Origin: Sinorhizobium sp. A49
GTDB taxonomy: Bacteria; Pseudomonadota; Alphaproteobacteria; Rhizobiales; Rhizobiaceae
Assembly (NCBI RefSeq): GCF_002002725.1
Contig: NZ_MUNW01000033.1
Coordinates: 115,444-179,443 of the forward strand
DNA length: 64,000 nt
Reading direction: 5' to 3'
This document shows, in pieces, positions 46,498 through 53,632 of the stretch. A program made the position numbers and the translations under genes. How positions within the stretch are numbered: the stretch's first letter is position 1; each line of letters begins with the position of its first letter. The notes below the pieces were generated by a model. That model searched no databases and had not been told where the DNA came from. It saw nothing but the letters and a program-made list of their open reading frames with translations.

Positions 46498-46837
46498 GGT
46501 TGAGGTCCCTCCCGTCGTAATGGCGATGAAGGCGCAATGGTGTGACAGTCGAACCACCCCAAAGGCAGACGTTGCGAGCCCTGCCTCGGGTCTCGACCCA
46601 AGCAAGCATGACCCTGAACATATTGTGGTCGTGTTTGACCAGTGCCTTGAAAAGGAGATGGAAAATCGCCCCAACGGCGGCATAAACAATCGAGCCGGCG
46701 AGGATGAACAAGGTCGTCGTCAGCATCATGTTGATCGCCATGGCCTCCATCGTCACGCCGGCAACCATGATGGGGCGTGTGCAAGCGAGGAACAGCGTGT
46801 CTTCTTCAATCACAATCGATCCTGGCACGGGCGTCAT
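46490..46837 (-). CDS. virB3: Type IV secretion protein VirB3
   Basis: Short inner-membrane protein of 115 residues. EDTLFLACTRPIMVAGV and two adjacent hydrophobic segments (about residues 25-65) are the VirB3 signature. It is coupled to virB2 upstream by an ATGA junction and overlaps virB4. The C-terminal end (WGGSTVTPLRLH) is somewhat longer than the Agrobacterium protein. Confidence 0.93.
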   Translation of the reverse strand: MTPVPGSIVIEEDTLFLACTRPIMVAGVTMEAMAINMMLTTTLFILAGSIVYAAVGAIFHLLFKALVKHDHNMFRVMLAWVETRGRARNVCLWGGSTVTPLRLHRHYDGRDLNLA

Positions 46838-47130
46838 CCAACAATTGTGTTGACCAGTTCGGTGGCACCGAAGATGCCGCCGATACCGATGATCCAGAAC
46901 CCTGCCTTGCGCAGGTCCATGTACCCGAACATCCAGGAGATGCAGATGACAATAATGGCAATGACTGCGAGCAATCGCGCGATGTTGCCAGTCAGCATGT
47001 CGACGATGTTCTGAAGCACATTCTCAATGCCGGCTGCTTGCGCAAAGGCCGGCTCAATCGTAGCCAGAACCAAAGTTGCCGCGATCATTACTGACGCAGC
47101 GGTCGTCTTGAGATGAGCACGCGACGTCAT
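46834..47130 (-). CDS. virB2: Major pilin VirB2
   Basis: Pilin precursor of 98 residues. The long signal peptide ends at about residue 30 (EPAFAQAAG) and leaves a mature pilin of about 68 residues with two hydrophobic helices (LLAVIAIIVICISWMFGYM and AGFWIIGIGGIFGATELV). This size and layout match the cyclic or linear VirB2/TrbC pilins. A GGGAG site stands six bases before the ATG. Confidence 0.94.
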   Translation of the reverse strand: MTSRAHLKTTAASVMIAATLVLATIEPAFAQAAGIENVLQNIVDMLTGNIARLLAVIAIIVICISWMFGYMDLRKAGFWIIGIGGIFGATELVNTIVG

Positions 47131-47834
47131 TTCAAACTCCCATTTTTTCTTCCAAAAACCAGGACCGAAGAGGCCCCCTTCGAAGCAAACACATCCCAGG
47201 CCTGTCCGGCCGCGGCTATGGGCCATTCCCGCGGCGGCTGTGCTTCTGCGTCCCGATCGAAGGGGAAGTCTTCACGGGGGCTCGCAGCCGTGCTGTCGCG
47301 CTCTCTTGGTTCATAAGAGGACAGATCTTGCTCGCTGGCATCATTCAGGGAGAGTTCGGCCAAGTGCCGCTTGAGCCGCTCCTTCTCCTTTTGAACCAGC
47401 CGGTCATACCCGACCATCTCGCCGGCGCTTGCATCACCTCGACCGAAGTAGCTGCGCAGCATGACGGTATCGAGCATATCACCTTCATGGCCGGCGCGGA
47501 TCGCCGCAGCCCGGTACTGCGACAGCAGTCGAGCTGTGGCCTTGAGGTTTTGGCAAGGGTCAAAAGCATCGGCGATGCTCATTCCCATGGTGGCAAGGTC
47601 AAACGGGCTTATGCCGCCAAGCCCGAGATCTACACTCTGCCCCTTGGCGATGAGCGCGGTGGCAGCCTGCGTCGCCTCACGCACATTGCCTGGGCGAGCG
47701 CCGGGCGGGTAATCGCTGTTGATGCGGATCGACAAGGGCGCCATTCCGCTTTCAAGGCTGGCTATAGCCGCCAGGAGTTCGCTCGGCATCGCCGGTGCGC
47801 AGGTCTCAGCCAATTCAACAAACGGGGCCGGCAT
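47127..47834 (-). CDS. virB1: Lytic transglycosylase VirB1
   Basis: Muramidase-like protein of 235 residues that opens the peptidoglycan for channel assembly. The SLT-type motif LLAAIASLESGMAPLSIR places the catalytic Glu near residue 28. GLGGISPFDLATMGMSIADAFDPCQNLKA is the usual VirB1 continuation. No clear Sec signal is seen. In-frame starts at 47870 and 47873 exist but overlap the upstream gene. The ATG at 47834 lies four bases after that gene's stop. Confidence 0.9.
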   Translation of the reverse strand: MPAPFVELAETCAPAMPSELLAAIASLESGMAPLSIRINSDYPPGARPGNVREATQAATALIAKGQSVDLGLGGISPFDLATMGMSIADAFDPCQNLKATARLLSQYRAAAIRAGHEGDMLDTVMLRSYFGRGDASAGEMVGYDRLVQKEKERLKRHLAELSLNDASEQDLSSYEPRERDSTAASPREDFPFDRDAEAQPPREWPIAAAGQAWDVFASKGASSVLVFGRKNGSLK

Positions 47835-47838
47835 CGGA

Positions 47839-48312
47839 TCAAAACCACACGCGCTGGGACATATGCCCATCAATCGTCACGTCGACGAAGCGCGGCCGTT
47901 CGCGCAGATGTGGCGGCTTCAGCTGAAATATCGTGCAGGTGCTCAGTGATTTGCAGCTTTTACCGCGAACAGGAATCGGCCGGAGTGATATACACGTCAC
48001 CTCTCGGCCACGATCGTTCGTCCGCTGGAGCAACCGGTATCCCGCATCGCAATAGTGGGGCTCATAACCCGGACGGGACGCACGAAAACCGACGCCGTTG
48101 CAAACAGGAAAGGACCGCCCTTTTGCCAAATTTTTCCAAAGTCTATGGATTGGGGGACGGCATTCGGCAAACTCGGTGGGACCGCCTGGGTTTGACAGGC
48201 AAAGAAGAACTTCACAGGCCCAATTATCCGCATAGGACTTGGTCTCGCATACAGAATATATTGCCATCGACAAAGAGCCGGTTAGGACGATCTTAGGGAT
48301 GCTCAAAAACAT
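47839..48312 (-). CDS. TrbM-like secreted conjugation protein
   Basis: Protein of 157 residues with a signal peptide (about 1-28, ending TKSYADNW) and a cysteine-rich mature part. The segment WACEVLLCLSNPGGPTEFAEC recalls TrbM/KikA-type conjugation proteins, which share an A-C-E-V-L-L-C motif. At least six cysteines could form periplasmic disulfides. A GAGG site is seven bases from the ATG. It heads the virB operon, four bases before virB1, and its start is 71 bases from the divergent rctA start. TrbM assignment is by motif only. Confidence 0.75.
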   Translation of the reverse strand: MFLSIPKIVLTGSLSMAIYSVCETKSYADNWACEVLLCLSNPGGPTEFAECRPPIHRLWKNLAKGRSFPVCNGVGFRASRPGYEPHYCDAGYRLLQRTNDRGREVTCISLRPIPVRGKSCKSLSTCTIFQLKPPHLRERPRFVDVTIDGHMSQRVWF

Positions 48313-48341
48313 ACGAAAACCTCGCCTAGTCGGCAGACGAC

Positions 48342-48352
48342 CCCCTAAGGGG
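48342..48352. promoter_or_regulatory. Small dyad in the rctA-virB intergenic region
   Basis: CCCC TAA GGGG lies in the 71-base gap between the divergent starts of the TrbM-like gene and rctA. With so little space, both promoters and any RctA operator must overlap here or extend into the coding regions. Confidence 0.35.
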
Positions 48353-48383
48353 CGCCTTTCCAATTGTTTCAGTGCTGGCAAAA

Positions 48384-48761
48384 ATGACAGGTAAACCCGT
48401 CTCGACCTCATTCGATACGCGCGTGCAGAGCATAACGTTTTCGACCCTCGCTATGAGCGAGATTATGGACAATCCGGTCGAAGGGGAGACCCCACAGGCT
48501 CGCCTGAAGCAGCTGGGAATGTTGAGCCTGCTTTACACCTTGCACCTGGCAAACATTCCGCTGACGCTTACGAACATCACGGAAAAGACAGGATTGACCC
48601 GGGGCGGTGCGGCGGAACCGATCGATCAGCTGGTTGGCCGCGGCCTTTTGACGGAGAGATGGTCCAAGAACGCCCTCGGACGAGGCAAAGCCCGCGAATT
48701 TGAGATATCGGATGCGCTTTTTGCAAGCCTGAAGGCGGCGAGCGTGGCCCGTGGGGAATGA
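48384..48761 (+). CDS. rctA: RctA-type winged-helix repressor of conjugation
   Basis: Small DNA-binding protein of 125 residues. The core from MSEIMDNPVEGETPQARLKQ through NITEKTGLTRGGAAEPIDQL to GRGLLTERW forms a winged-helix MarR/GntR-like domain. In S. meliloti pSymA and R. etli p42d, RctA represses virB and tra genes and lies divergent from the virB operon, exactly the arrangement here. The GTG at 48372 is a possible longer start. It converges on the gene at 48773 with only 11 bases between stops. Confidence 0.82.
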   Translation: MTGKPVSTSFDTRVQSITFSTLAMSEIMDNPVEGETPQARLKQLGMLSLLYTLHLANIPLTLTNITEKTGLTRGGAAEPIDQLVGRGLLTERWSKNALGRGKAREFEISDALFASLKAASVARGE

Positions 48762-48772
48762 ACGGAAATTCG

Positions 48773-49168
48773 TCAAAGTGAACGCCCTCCATCAGTTAAA
48801 CCAGATGCTCGGCTTTGCCCTGGATCCCACGGCGACTGACGGCCGTTGTACCTGGCGGCGTGCCACAAAAGCATGGTTGGGAGTGCCGGGTGGATGATGC
48901 TCAGCTCCACGGCCAGAATGTCTTCGATCGCAGTTCGCATGAGGACACCGCTTGCTTCAACGATGAGAGACAATCGTTTGCCGTGGGTGCGCATTGTGAC
49001 GCGTCCTCCGGCAATGAATTTGACGAGATCGCCATCTTCCTTCTGGATCGCATCCCCCAGCGCGGGGCATTCGGCCAGGCGCCTGACAACGTAGGCCGCC
49101 CCAGGAACTTCAATGCACAACTCGCTGGCAGCGGTTGGCAGAGCGAACTTTGCGTCAGACGTCGCCAT
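48773..49168 (-). CDS. DUF2218-like small protein coupled to oxoamine synthase
   Basis: Protein of 131 residues. The order of a small alpha/beta core (AYVVRRLAECPA, DLVKFIAGGRVTMRTHGKRL, LIVEASGVLMRTAIEDILAV, LPTMLLWHAAR) resembles the DUF2218 fold. This is a low-identity impression. A GGAGG site lies inside the 3' end of the upstream gene, whose stop is 14 bases past this start, so translation is coupled. The C-terminal 20 residues look disordered. A role in modifying, binding or releasing the product of the upstream synthase is only a guess. Confidence 0.6.
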   Translation of the reverse strand: MATSDAKFALPTAASELCIEVPGAAYVVRRLAECPALGDAIQKEDGDLVKFIAGGRVTMRTHGKRLSLIVEASGVLMRTAIEDILAVELSIIHPALPTMLLWHAARYNGRQSPWDPGQSRASGLTDGGRSL

Positions 49169-50432
49169 TTGAATCGACCTCCGCCTGCCCCAACTCGTCC
49201 AGCACCGCGGCGATCGCTGCACCGATTGCCTTGATGTCGCCCTCGCTATGCCCAGCCGTCGGACATATCCGCAATCCCGCGCGTCCTCTCGCAACCGTCG
49301 GAAAGAAGATGGCCGAGGTGTAAAAGCCCCTGTCCAACAAGGTTCGCGCCGCCGCGATTGCTCTCAGTTCGTCTCCAATCTCGACGGTCCTTATCGGCAA
49401 TGACGAGCCTCTTTGCGCCGTAGGAACGAGGCAGTCGAAGAGCGCAATTCGCGACTGCAACTCAAGCTGCAGAGCTTTCGGTTCCGCAGTGCGATGGAGT
49501 GCTTGGGAGGCGCAGGCAGCCCCGATCGCCGCCACATTCAAGGATGCTGAAAATGCGTGGGCAATGGCGAACCTGCGAAAGAGCTGCTCCTGATGGGCAG
49601 TACCGAGCATGAGGAAGCCACCCGAGGCGCCAAAGCCCTTGCCCAGGGATGCTGCTATGATCGTGCGTTCGCCGAGCGCGTCACCAAATTGCGATCGGGC
49701 ATAGCCTTCGCCATTGTCTCCGAAGATCGAGATGCCGTGGGCGTCGTCGATGTAGAGAAATAGGCCGTATTGTTCCTGCAGGCGCTTTAGGGGGGCGAGA
49801 TCGATAGAGCCTCCCATTGAATAGACGCCGTCGCAAATGTAGGCGACCGCCGGATATTTCCTGCAGAGCGCCTCGAGCGCCTCGACGTCGTTGTGCCCAA
49901 TCGTTTCGACCTGCGTTTCGCCCGCTAACGTTCCCTTGTGATAGGCAAGTGTTGCGTGCGCGAGGCGGTCGAAAACCATCACGGGCTTGACGCCGCCAGT
50001 CAGGTGACCAGAGGCGATCAAAGGCAGCGCACTCATGTTCGCGGCCAACACCGTGCTGAAAGCAATCACCCGCGCGCCGAACAATTCACCAAGCGCCGCT
50101 TCGAGTTCGCCGATGATCGCAAAATTGAGGCGCGTTCTTGCGCAAGACCAATGCAATGCACCGTAGCTAATCAGCGCCTCGATGGCCCCATCAATAATCT
50201 TGGGGTGGTTGTCCAGCCCCAGATAGGAGCACCGAACGAAATCGACGACCCGCCTCTCGCTGTCATATGGCAAAACGACCGCTCGACCGGTGGCGGGACG
50301 CGCATAGAGCGCCATGAGCCCGTGGAAATGTGCAGCGTCGAAGTGGCTCTGCGAGTGCCGAATGAGTCCGTCGGTATTCCGACTGGAGCTCTTGCTTGCG
50401 CCATTTGGCCTGATTTGAGCGTTTGTGGACAT
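49155..50432 (-). CDS. PLP-dependent alpha-oxoamine synthase (AONS/CqsA/LqsA-like)
   Basis: Fold-type I PLP enzyme of 425 residues. Family members condense an acyl-CoA with an amino acid (AONS, KBL, ALAS) or make aminoketone signals (CqsA, LqsA). Marks are CSYLGLDNHPKI, His159 (FDRLAHATLAYH) for ring stacking, DGVYSMGGSIDLAPL, IDDAHGIS with Asp229, and the Schiff-base Lys265 in ASLGKGFGASGG. A GGAG site precedes the ATG. No bio, hem or tdh genes are nearby. Its neighbours are rctA and two regulators, which points to signalling instead of biotin or heme synthesis. Confidence 0.88.
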   Translation of the reverse strand: MSTNAQIRPNGASKSSSRNTDGLIRHSQSHFDAAHFHGLMALYARPATGRAVVLPYDSERRVVDFVRCSYLGLDNHPKIIDGAIEALISYGALHWSCARTRLNFAIIGELEAALGELFGARVIAFSTVLAANMSALPLIASGHLTGGVKPVMVFDRLAHATLAYHKGTLAGETQVETIGHNDVEALEALCRKYPAVAYICDGVYSMGGSIDLAPLKRLQEQYGLFLYIDDAHGISIFGDNGEGYARSQFGDALGERTIIAASLGKGFGASGGFLMLGTAHQEQLFRRFAIAHAFSASLNVAAIGAACASQALHRTAEPKALQLELQSRIALFDCLVPTAQRGSSLPIRTVEIGDELRAIAAARTLLDRGFYTSAIFFPTVARGRAGLRICPTAGHSEGDIKAIGAAIAAVLDELGQAEVDSNGDV

Positions 50433-50618
50433 TTCGTATCTCCAGAACAAGAATTGACTGGAGAGTGGCCTGTGCGCTCGCCCTACTCAACGAAGCATTG
50501 CATAAATATTTCCAAAACATTTGCGAATAAAGAAATAGATTGCAATAAATAAACCTACACAGGAACACACGACACTATATTATACATTCATAATGAATTG
50601 CATGTTTGAAAGCAGCCA
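50433..50618. promoter_or_regulatory. AT-rich promoter region of the oxoamine synthase gene
   Basis: The 186 bases between the synthase start and the upstream regulator gene are much richer in A and T than the flanks and carry the palindrome at 50586-50598. The synthase may thus have its own promoter. No boxes can be placed firmly. Confidence 0.45.
50586..50598. promoter_or_regulatory. Palindrome ATTCAT-A-ATGAAT
   Basis: Perfect 13-base dyad just after the end of the winged-helix gene (51329-50619) and about 155 bases upstream of the oxoamine synthase start, in an AT-rich tract. It is a candidate operator for one of the two local regulators. Confidence 0.45.
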
Positions 50619-51329
50619 TCAACGCCGAGCCTGCCTGAGTTCGACCGCATAACCTGACGCCCTGACAGTGCGAATGAGATTGTGGCCGGTTAGACGCCGC
50701 AGCGAACGGCGCAGGTGGCCGATGTGCACATCGACGGTGCGTGAATGAACATAGTGGTCTGCCGGCCACGCGATATCGATCAGCTGCTGGCGTGAGAAGA
50801 CGTTTCCAGGCGCCTGGAGAAGTCGGCTCAACAACTTGAACTCGATTGGTCCGAGCTGGAGCTCCCGGCCCTCATACATAACCAGGCGGCGGCCCAGCTG
50901 AATGGTTAGTTCTCCCACCGCCAATGTATCCGGCATGGAGGGTTTTTCGGGCGGCAGGCCGGCTTTCAGATTCGAAAGAGAGTGTAGATAATTCAATAGC
51001 CTACTTGGTAACACTGGGCGAACGAAGTTCTCATCCACTCCGGCCTTTAACAGATCAAGATAGTACCGCTCGTCGCTCGCAGCGACCAGCGCGATCGTTG
51101 GGATTGCGGCGGTGATCTCGTCGGACCTGATCGTCGCGCATGCCTTTAAGGTCGATGCCGCATCAGCACCTGTGTCCAGGATAATCGCATCAGGCATCAA
51201 GGCCGCCGCTTTTTCGCCAACCTCCTCTTCACTCGTCAGCGCGGTGCGGAAGCCATCAACGTTCAGGATGTGCGTGAGGAGAAGATAGATGTCGACATTG
51301 CGCGGGCAGATAAGGATCAGAGGCTTCAT
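50619..51329 (-). CDS. Orphan OmpR-type regulator with degenerate receiver (RctB-like candidate)
   Basis: Protein of 236 residues with an N-terminal receiver-like domain (about 1-115) and a C-terminal winged-helix DNA-binding domain (about 135-232, with VFSRQQLIDIAWP and RTVDVHIGHLRRSLRR). The receiver keeps an Asp (ILDTGAD, residue 52). It lacks the acidic pair after the first strand (LILICPRNVD), and the invariant Lys is Arg (NFVRPV). Phosphorylation is therefore doubtful. No sensor kinase is adjacent. RctB, an orphan regulator that relieves RctA repression in other rhizobia, is a possible equivalent. A 13-codon upstream frame is coupled to its start. Confidence 0.88.
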   Translation of the reverse strand: MKPLILICPRNVDIYLLLTHILNVDGFRTALTSEEEVGEKAAALMPDAIILDTGADAASTLKACATIRSDEITAAIPTIALVAASDERYYLDLLKAGVDENFVRPVLPSRLLNYLHSLSNLKAGLPPEKPSMPDTLAVGELTIQLGRRLVMYEGRELQLGPIEFKLLSRLLQAPGNVFSRQQLIDIAWPADHYVHSRTVDVHIGHLRRSLRRLTGHNLIRTVRASGYAVELRQARR

Positions 51330-51367
51330 CGCGCGGCCTCAGCGACCGTTGTTTGCTGACTTTCCAT
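51326..51367 (-). CDS. 13-residue upstream open reading frame coupled to the regulator
   Basis: An ATG at 51367 with a GGAGG site five bases upstream opens the frame MESQQTTVAEAAR. Its TGA overlaps the ATG of the regulator (ATGA). It could be a leader peptide that couples or tunes translation of the regulator, or simply a ribosome landing pad. Confidence 0.5.
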   Translation of the reverse strand: MESQQTTVAEAAR

Positions 51368-51861
51368 CTTTGCCTCCACATTTATGATATCACAAACTAA
51401 CTTTCTATCATGTCGGCCACCACGTTTTACCCCCTATTTTTTATTGTTGAATCGGCATTTATCGAACTTATTTCTTACTAAACACAATCCATTCGCACCA
51501 CGTGATGCAACAAAATATGAAGTCGCTGGGTCGGGCCAACGTACCGATGACCGTCTGCAGCGATAGACAGAAATCTCTTCTTGCGCCCAAGCTTGATCCC
51601 TCGCGTCACGAGGGATCTCCCGTCGACGGCGCGTGTGGCGCGAAGTCCCTGCTCCCATATGCACCTAAAAGGTGTTGCCAAGACCTGACCTTACCCCCTA
51701 TCCTGAGGTCATCGATTGCAGACGAGGACAAGCGTTCGCTGTCGAACAGGATTGCCAGGGACGACACGATAAGAACCGCTCAGCGGCTTCTGTGGCTCAC
51801 GGATTGAGTTCCAACGTCCGGCAACATCATCTTCACCTGCCGGACAGCAGGGAGGTTGAGC
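51330..51861. other. Gap upstream of the first winged-helix regulator
   Basis: Apart from the 13-codon frame at 51326-51367, about 490 bases hold no supported gene. The part at 51380-51500 is AT-rich (promoter-like) and has a TGATATCA palindrome near 51385-51392. Frames such as 51502-51807 have no ribosome-binding site or family resemblance. Confidence 0.4.
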
Positions 51862-52095
51862 TTGTCCAAAATTCTCGTTAATTCGTCCGGCATCCACCAT
51901 ACGTCCGGCAGGGATAGTATCTGGAGTAACTTCACAACCGAGGAAGCGGTAACCGCCGCGATCGGTCTTTATGGTCCGCAGGCCGCGACGGCCACTGCCT
52001 ATTGCGCGCTGGACGCCTGGACTGAAGAGCGTGGCGATGACTACAAATTCTGGTTTGGCGTTTTTTCAACGCTGAAAGATCGACAGGCGACTTAG
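51862..52095 (+). CDS. Small hypothetical protein, 77 residues
   Basis: The TTG at 51862 stands six bases after GGAGG. The sequence SGRDSIWSNFTTEEAVTAAI followed by GPQAATATAYCALDAW and FWFGVFSTL looks like a folded, mostly helical small protein. I recall similar short rhizobial proteins, but no function is assigned. It is preceded by non-coding DNA and followed after 64 bases by a hairpin (52159-52197). Confidence 0.6.
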   Translation: MSKILVNSSGIHHTSGRDSIWSNFTTEEAVTAAIGLYGPQAATATAYCALDAWTEERGDDYKFWFGVFSTLKDRQAT

Positions 52096-52158
52096 TGCGA
52101 GCGCAAAGTAAACTGGCGCGCATGCAGGAACGCCGCGTCGAACGATGTTGATGCAGAG

Positions 52159-52197
52159 GGAGGGCCGCGGTTCTCATCCAAATCAGTATGGCCCTCC
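52159..52197. terminator. Hairpin downstream of the 77-residue gene
   Basis: Perfect 8-bp inverted repeat GGAGGGCC / GGCCCTCC with a 23-base loop, in the otherwise empty interval 52096-52432. It may be a weak terminator; no T-run follows. Confidence 0.35.
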
Positions 52198-52432
52198 AAT
52201 GCCGCTTCCGACCGCAAATGAGAAGAACAAAATACTCGTTTACATATCGACGCAAACTGCGAGACCTGCAGTCCGCTTGCCCTTGATGCTTTTAGAATGC
52301 CGCGTTGTTCAGGTGGTGCGGGTGGAAAGTACTGTCAGGCATCCGACTGCCAGCACGACGGCTCCCTTTGAATTGAAAACAACGCGCCACGCTCCATATT
52401 TTAAAGTTGAACAATACACAGGAGGAGCGAGA

Positions 52433-52705
52433 ATGAACCGGAATACAGCAATTGGCCTCGTTGTTGCAGCTGTGATCATTATCTTGGCGGTGATGCTCTT
52501 GAAGCCAGGCACGAATGATACGACAACAGAAACGGCAACCCCGCCGGCAACGACGACGGAACCGTCCACAACTCCGTCTACGACGACGCAGCCGTCCACA
52601 GCGACGCCGTCGACGACCGAGCCTTCGACAACGACCCCCTCGACGCAGCCATCCACGACCCAGCCTTCAACGACGCAGCCATCGACGACAGCACCGGCGC
52701 AATAA
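52433..52705 (+). CDS. Membrane-anchored Thr/Ser/Pro-rich repeat protein
   Basis: Protein of 90 residues. One N-terminal membrane helix (about residues 5-23, AIGLVVAAVIIILAVMLL) is followed by a low-complexity tail made almost only of Thr, Ser, Pro and Gln, with repeats of the type PSTT(Q/T/E)P. The tail should be extended and outside the cytoplasm, like a mucin-type stalk. A strong AGGAGGA site precedes the ATG. The DNA repeats are imperfect (ACGACGCAGCCATC-like units), so length variation between strains is likely. Function is unknown. Confidence 0.8.
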   Translation: MNRNTAIGLVVAAVIIILAVMLLKPGTNDTTTETATPPATTTEPSTTPSTTTQPSTATPSTTEPSTTTPSTQPSTTQPSTTQPSTTAPAQ

Positions 52706-52878
52706 CACGACGGCGGCCGCTTGATCCTGCAAACAGGAGAGCGGCCACACATTTGCCGAAGGGACGACAAAAGACGCGCTATCAATCTGAAATAGCTCAA
52801 AGTGGCTATGTCTTAGTTTATTCCCCGCTACATTAGGTTTTAGTAAGATGATCCGATGTAGATCGTAGGGAGGCAAAG

Positions 52879-53067
52879 ATGGAGCGCGTAGAAAGCGAGA
52901 AACTTGTCGGGGAAGCAGCGACCAAGGTCTGGTCAGTGACCGACTTCTGCAAACGACATCGCCTCTGCTACGAGGAAGAGAAGCGACTGCGGTACCTATT
53001 TGGTCATTTCGCTACTGCCCGCGAGCTGCTCCACAACGCACAGCGCACGCCCAAGTGGCGGACCTGA
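52879..53067 (+). CDS. Small hypothetical protein, 62 residues
   Basis: Strong AGGGAGG site before the ATG. The sequence VWSVTDFCKRHRLCYEEEKR followed by FGHFATARELLHNAQRTPKW reads as a compact helical protein with an HTH-like first half (VTDFCKRHRL). I recall close short relatives in rhizobia, without assigned function. It may be a DNA-binding or adaptor protein. Confidence 0.72.
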   Translation: MERVESEKLVGEAATKVWSVTDFCKRHRLCYEEEKRLRYLFGHFATARELLHNAQRTPKWRT

Positions 53068-53103
53068 GCAGGTTGCGAAGCAAGAATGGCTATTGGCGCA
53101 GCG

Positions 53104-53187
53104 CTAGTCTGCCCTGATGAACAGGGCACCCACGAGGCCGATCACAACAACACACTGCAGTATGAACATCGGCCATTCCTCTGACAT
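53104..53187 (-). CDS. Single-helix membrane micropeptide, 27 residues
   Basis: Minus-strand frame of 27 codons with an AGGAGG site nine bases before its ATG. The peptide has a short acidic N-terminus (MSEEWPM), a hydrophobic helix (FILQCVVVIGLVGALFI) and a polar end (RAD). Such single-span micropeptides often modulate membrane complexes. Coding status rests only on the ribosome-binding site and composition. Confidence 0.5.
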   Translation of the reverse strand: MSEEWPMFILQCVVVIGLVGALFIRAD

Positions 53188-53314
53188 CGCGGCATCCTCC
53201 TGCAAGAAGGATCCATACCAATTGCGGCAGAGTTAAAGTCACGTCGCTTTCCTGACGATTTGCAACGTCCGTATCCGGTCCCTTGGGGAACGGCGGCACT
53301 GCTTGCAGCACCGT

Positions 53315-53632
53315 CTAGAAATTGAAGTAAATCGTGACGCCCGACCGACGATGGTAGCGGTAATGGTCACGGTAACCTCCGTAGTATCCGTAATGGCGGG
53401 GGTAGCACCTGCCATAGTAGCCGCAGGACCGCCAAGCATGACGTCTATCCCAGCGGCGGTCCCATCGACGATCCGCCCGCCAATGACGGTGACGCCAATG
53501 GTTGACCTGTTCAATGGTTGTGTTGGTCTGCACCTGTTCGGGCCTTGGCACGAAAATCGGAGCCGCGCTTACCGGAATTGCGAAAGACGCGGCCAAGCCA
53601 ATTGCCGCGAGGGTGGACAAGAGCTTTTTCAT
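53315..53632 (-). CDS. Secreted Arg/Tyr/His-rich basic protein
   Basis: Protein of 105 residues with a Sec signal peptide (MKKLLSTLAAIGLAASFAIP, cleavage near SAAPIF). The mature part is very rich in Arg, Trp, His, Tyr and Gly (repeats of WDRRWDRRHAW and YYGGYRDHYRYHRR). Such small periplasmic proteins, some related to the BA14K family, are numerous in Rhizobiales; family membership here is not certain. AGGAGGAG precedes the ATG. Confidence 0.82.
   Translation of the reverse strand: MKKLLSTLAAIGLAASFAIPVSAAPIFVPRPEQVQTNTTIEQVNHWRHRHWRADRRWDRRWDRRHAWRSCGYYGRCYPRHYGYYGGYRDHYRYHRRSGVTIYFNF

Larger units (their letters stand above)
28869..48761. mobile_element. Conjugative transfer region (Dtr plus VirB-type Mpf)
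   Basis: The interval holds every component expected for self-transfer of a rhizobial replicon: relaxase-helicase traA, an oriT-like site, traC, traD, the coupling protein traG, virB1-virB11 and an RctA-type repressor. Small plasmid genes (DUF736, DUF2958, dodecin) separate the DNA-processing and channel parts. The layout resembles the RctA-controlled plasmids of S. meliloti and Rhizobium etli and not the quorum-sensing tra/trb plasmids. No integrase or attachment repeats were seen, so it looks like a replicon-borne function and not an integrative element. Confidence 0.85.

Noticed and set aside
47328..48296. Plus-strand frame of 322 codons across virB1 and the TrbM-like gene
   Set aside because: Antisense to virB1 and the TrbM-like gene, both of which have motif support.
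51502..51807. Plus-strand frame of 101 codons upstream of the 77-residue gene
   Set aside because: No ribosome-binding site, unusual composition and overlap with an equally open minus-strand frame.
52515..52705. Short repeats suggesting a CRISPR-like or satellite array
   Set aside because: The repeats are imperfect codon repeats of the PSTT protein tail, with no unique spacers of constant length.
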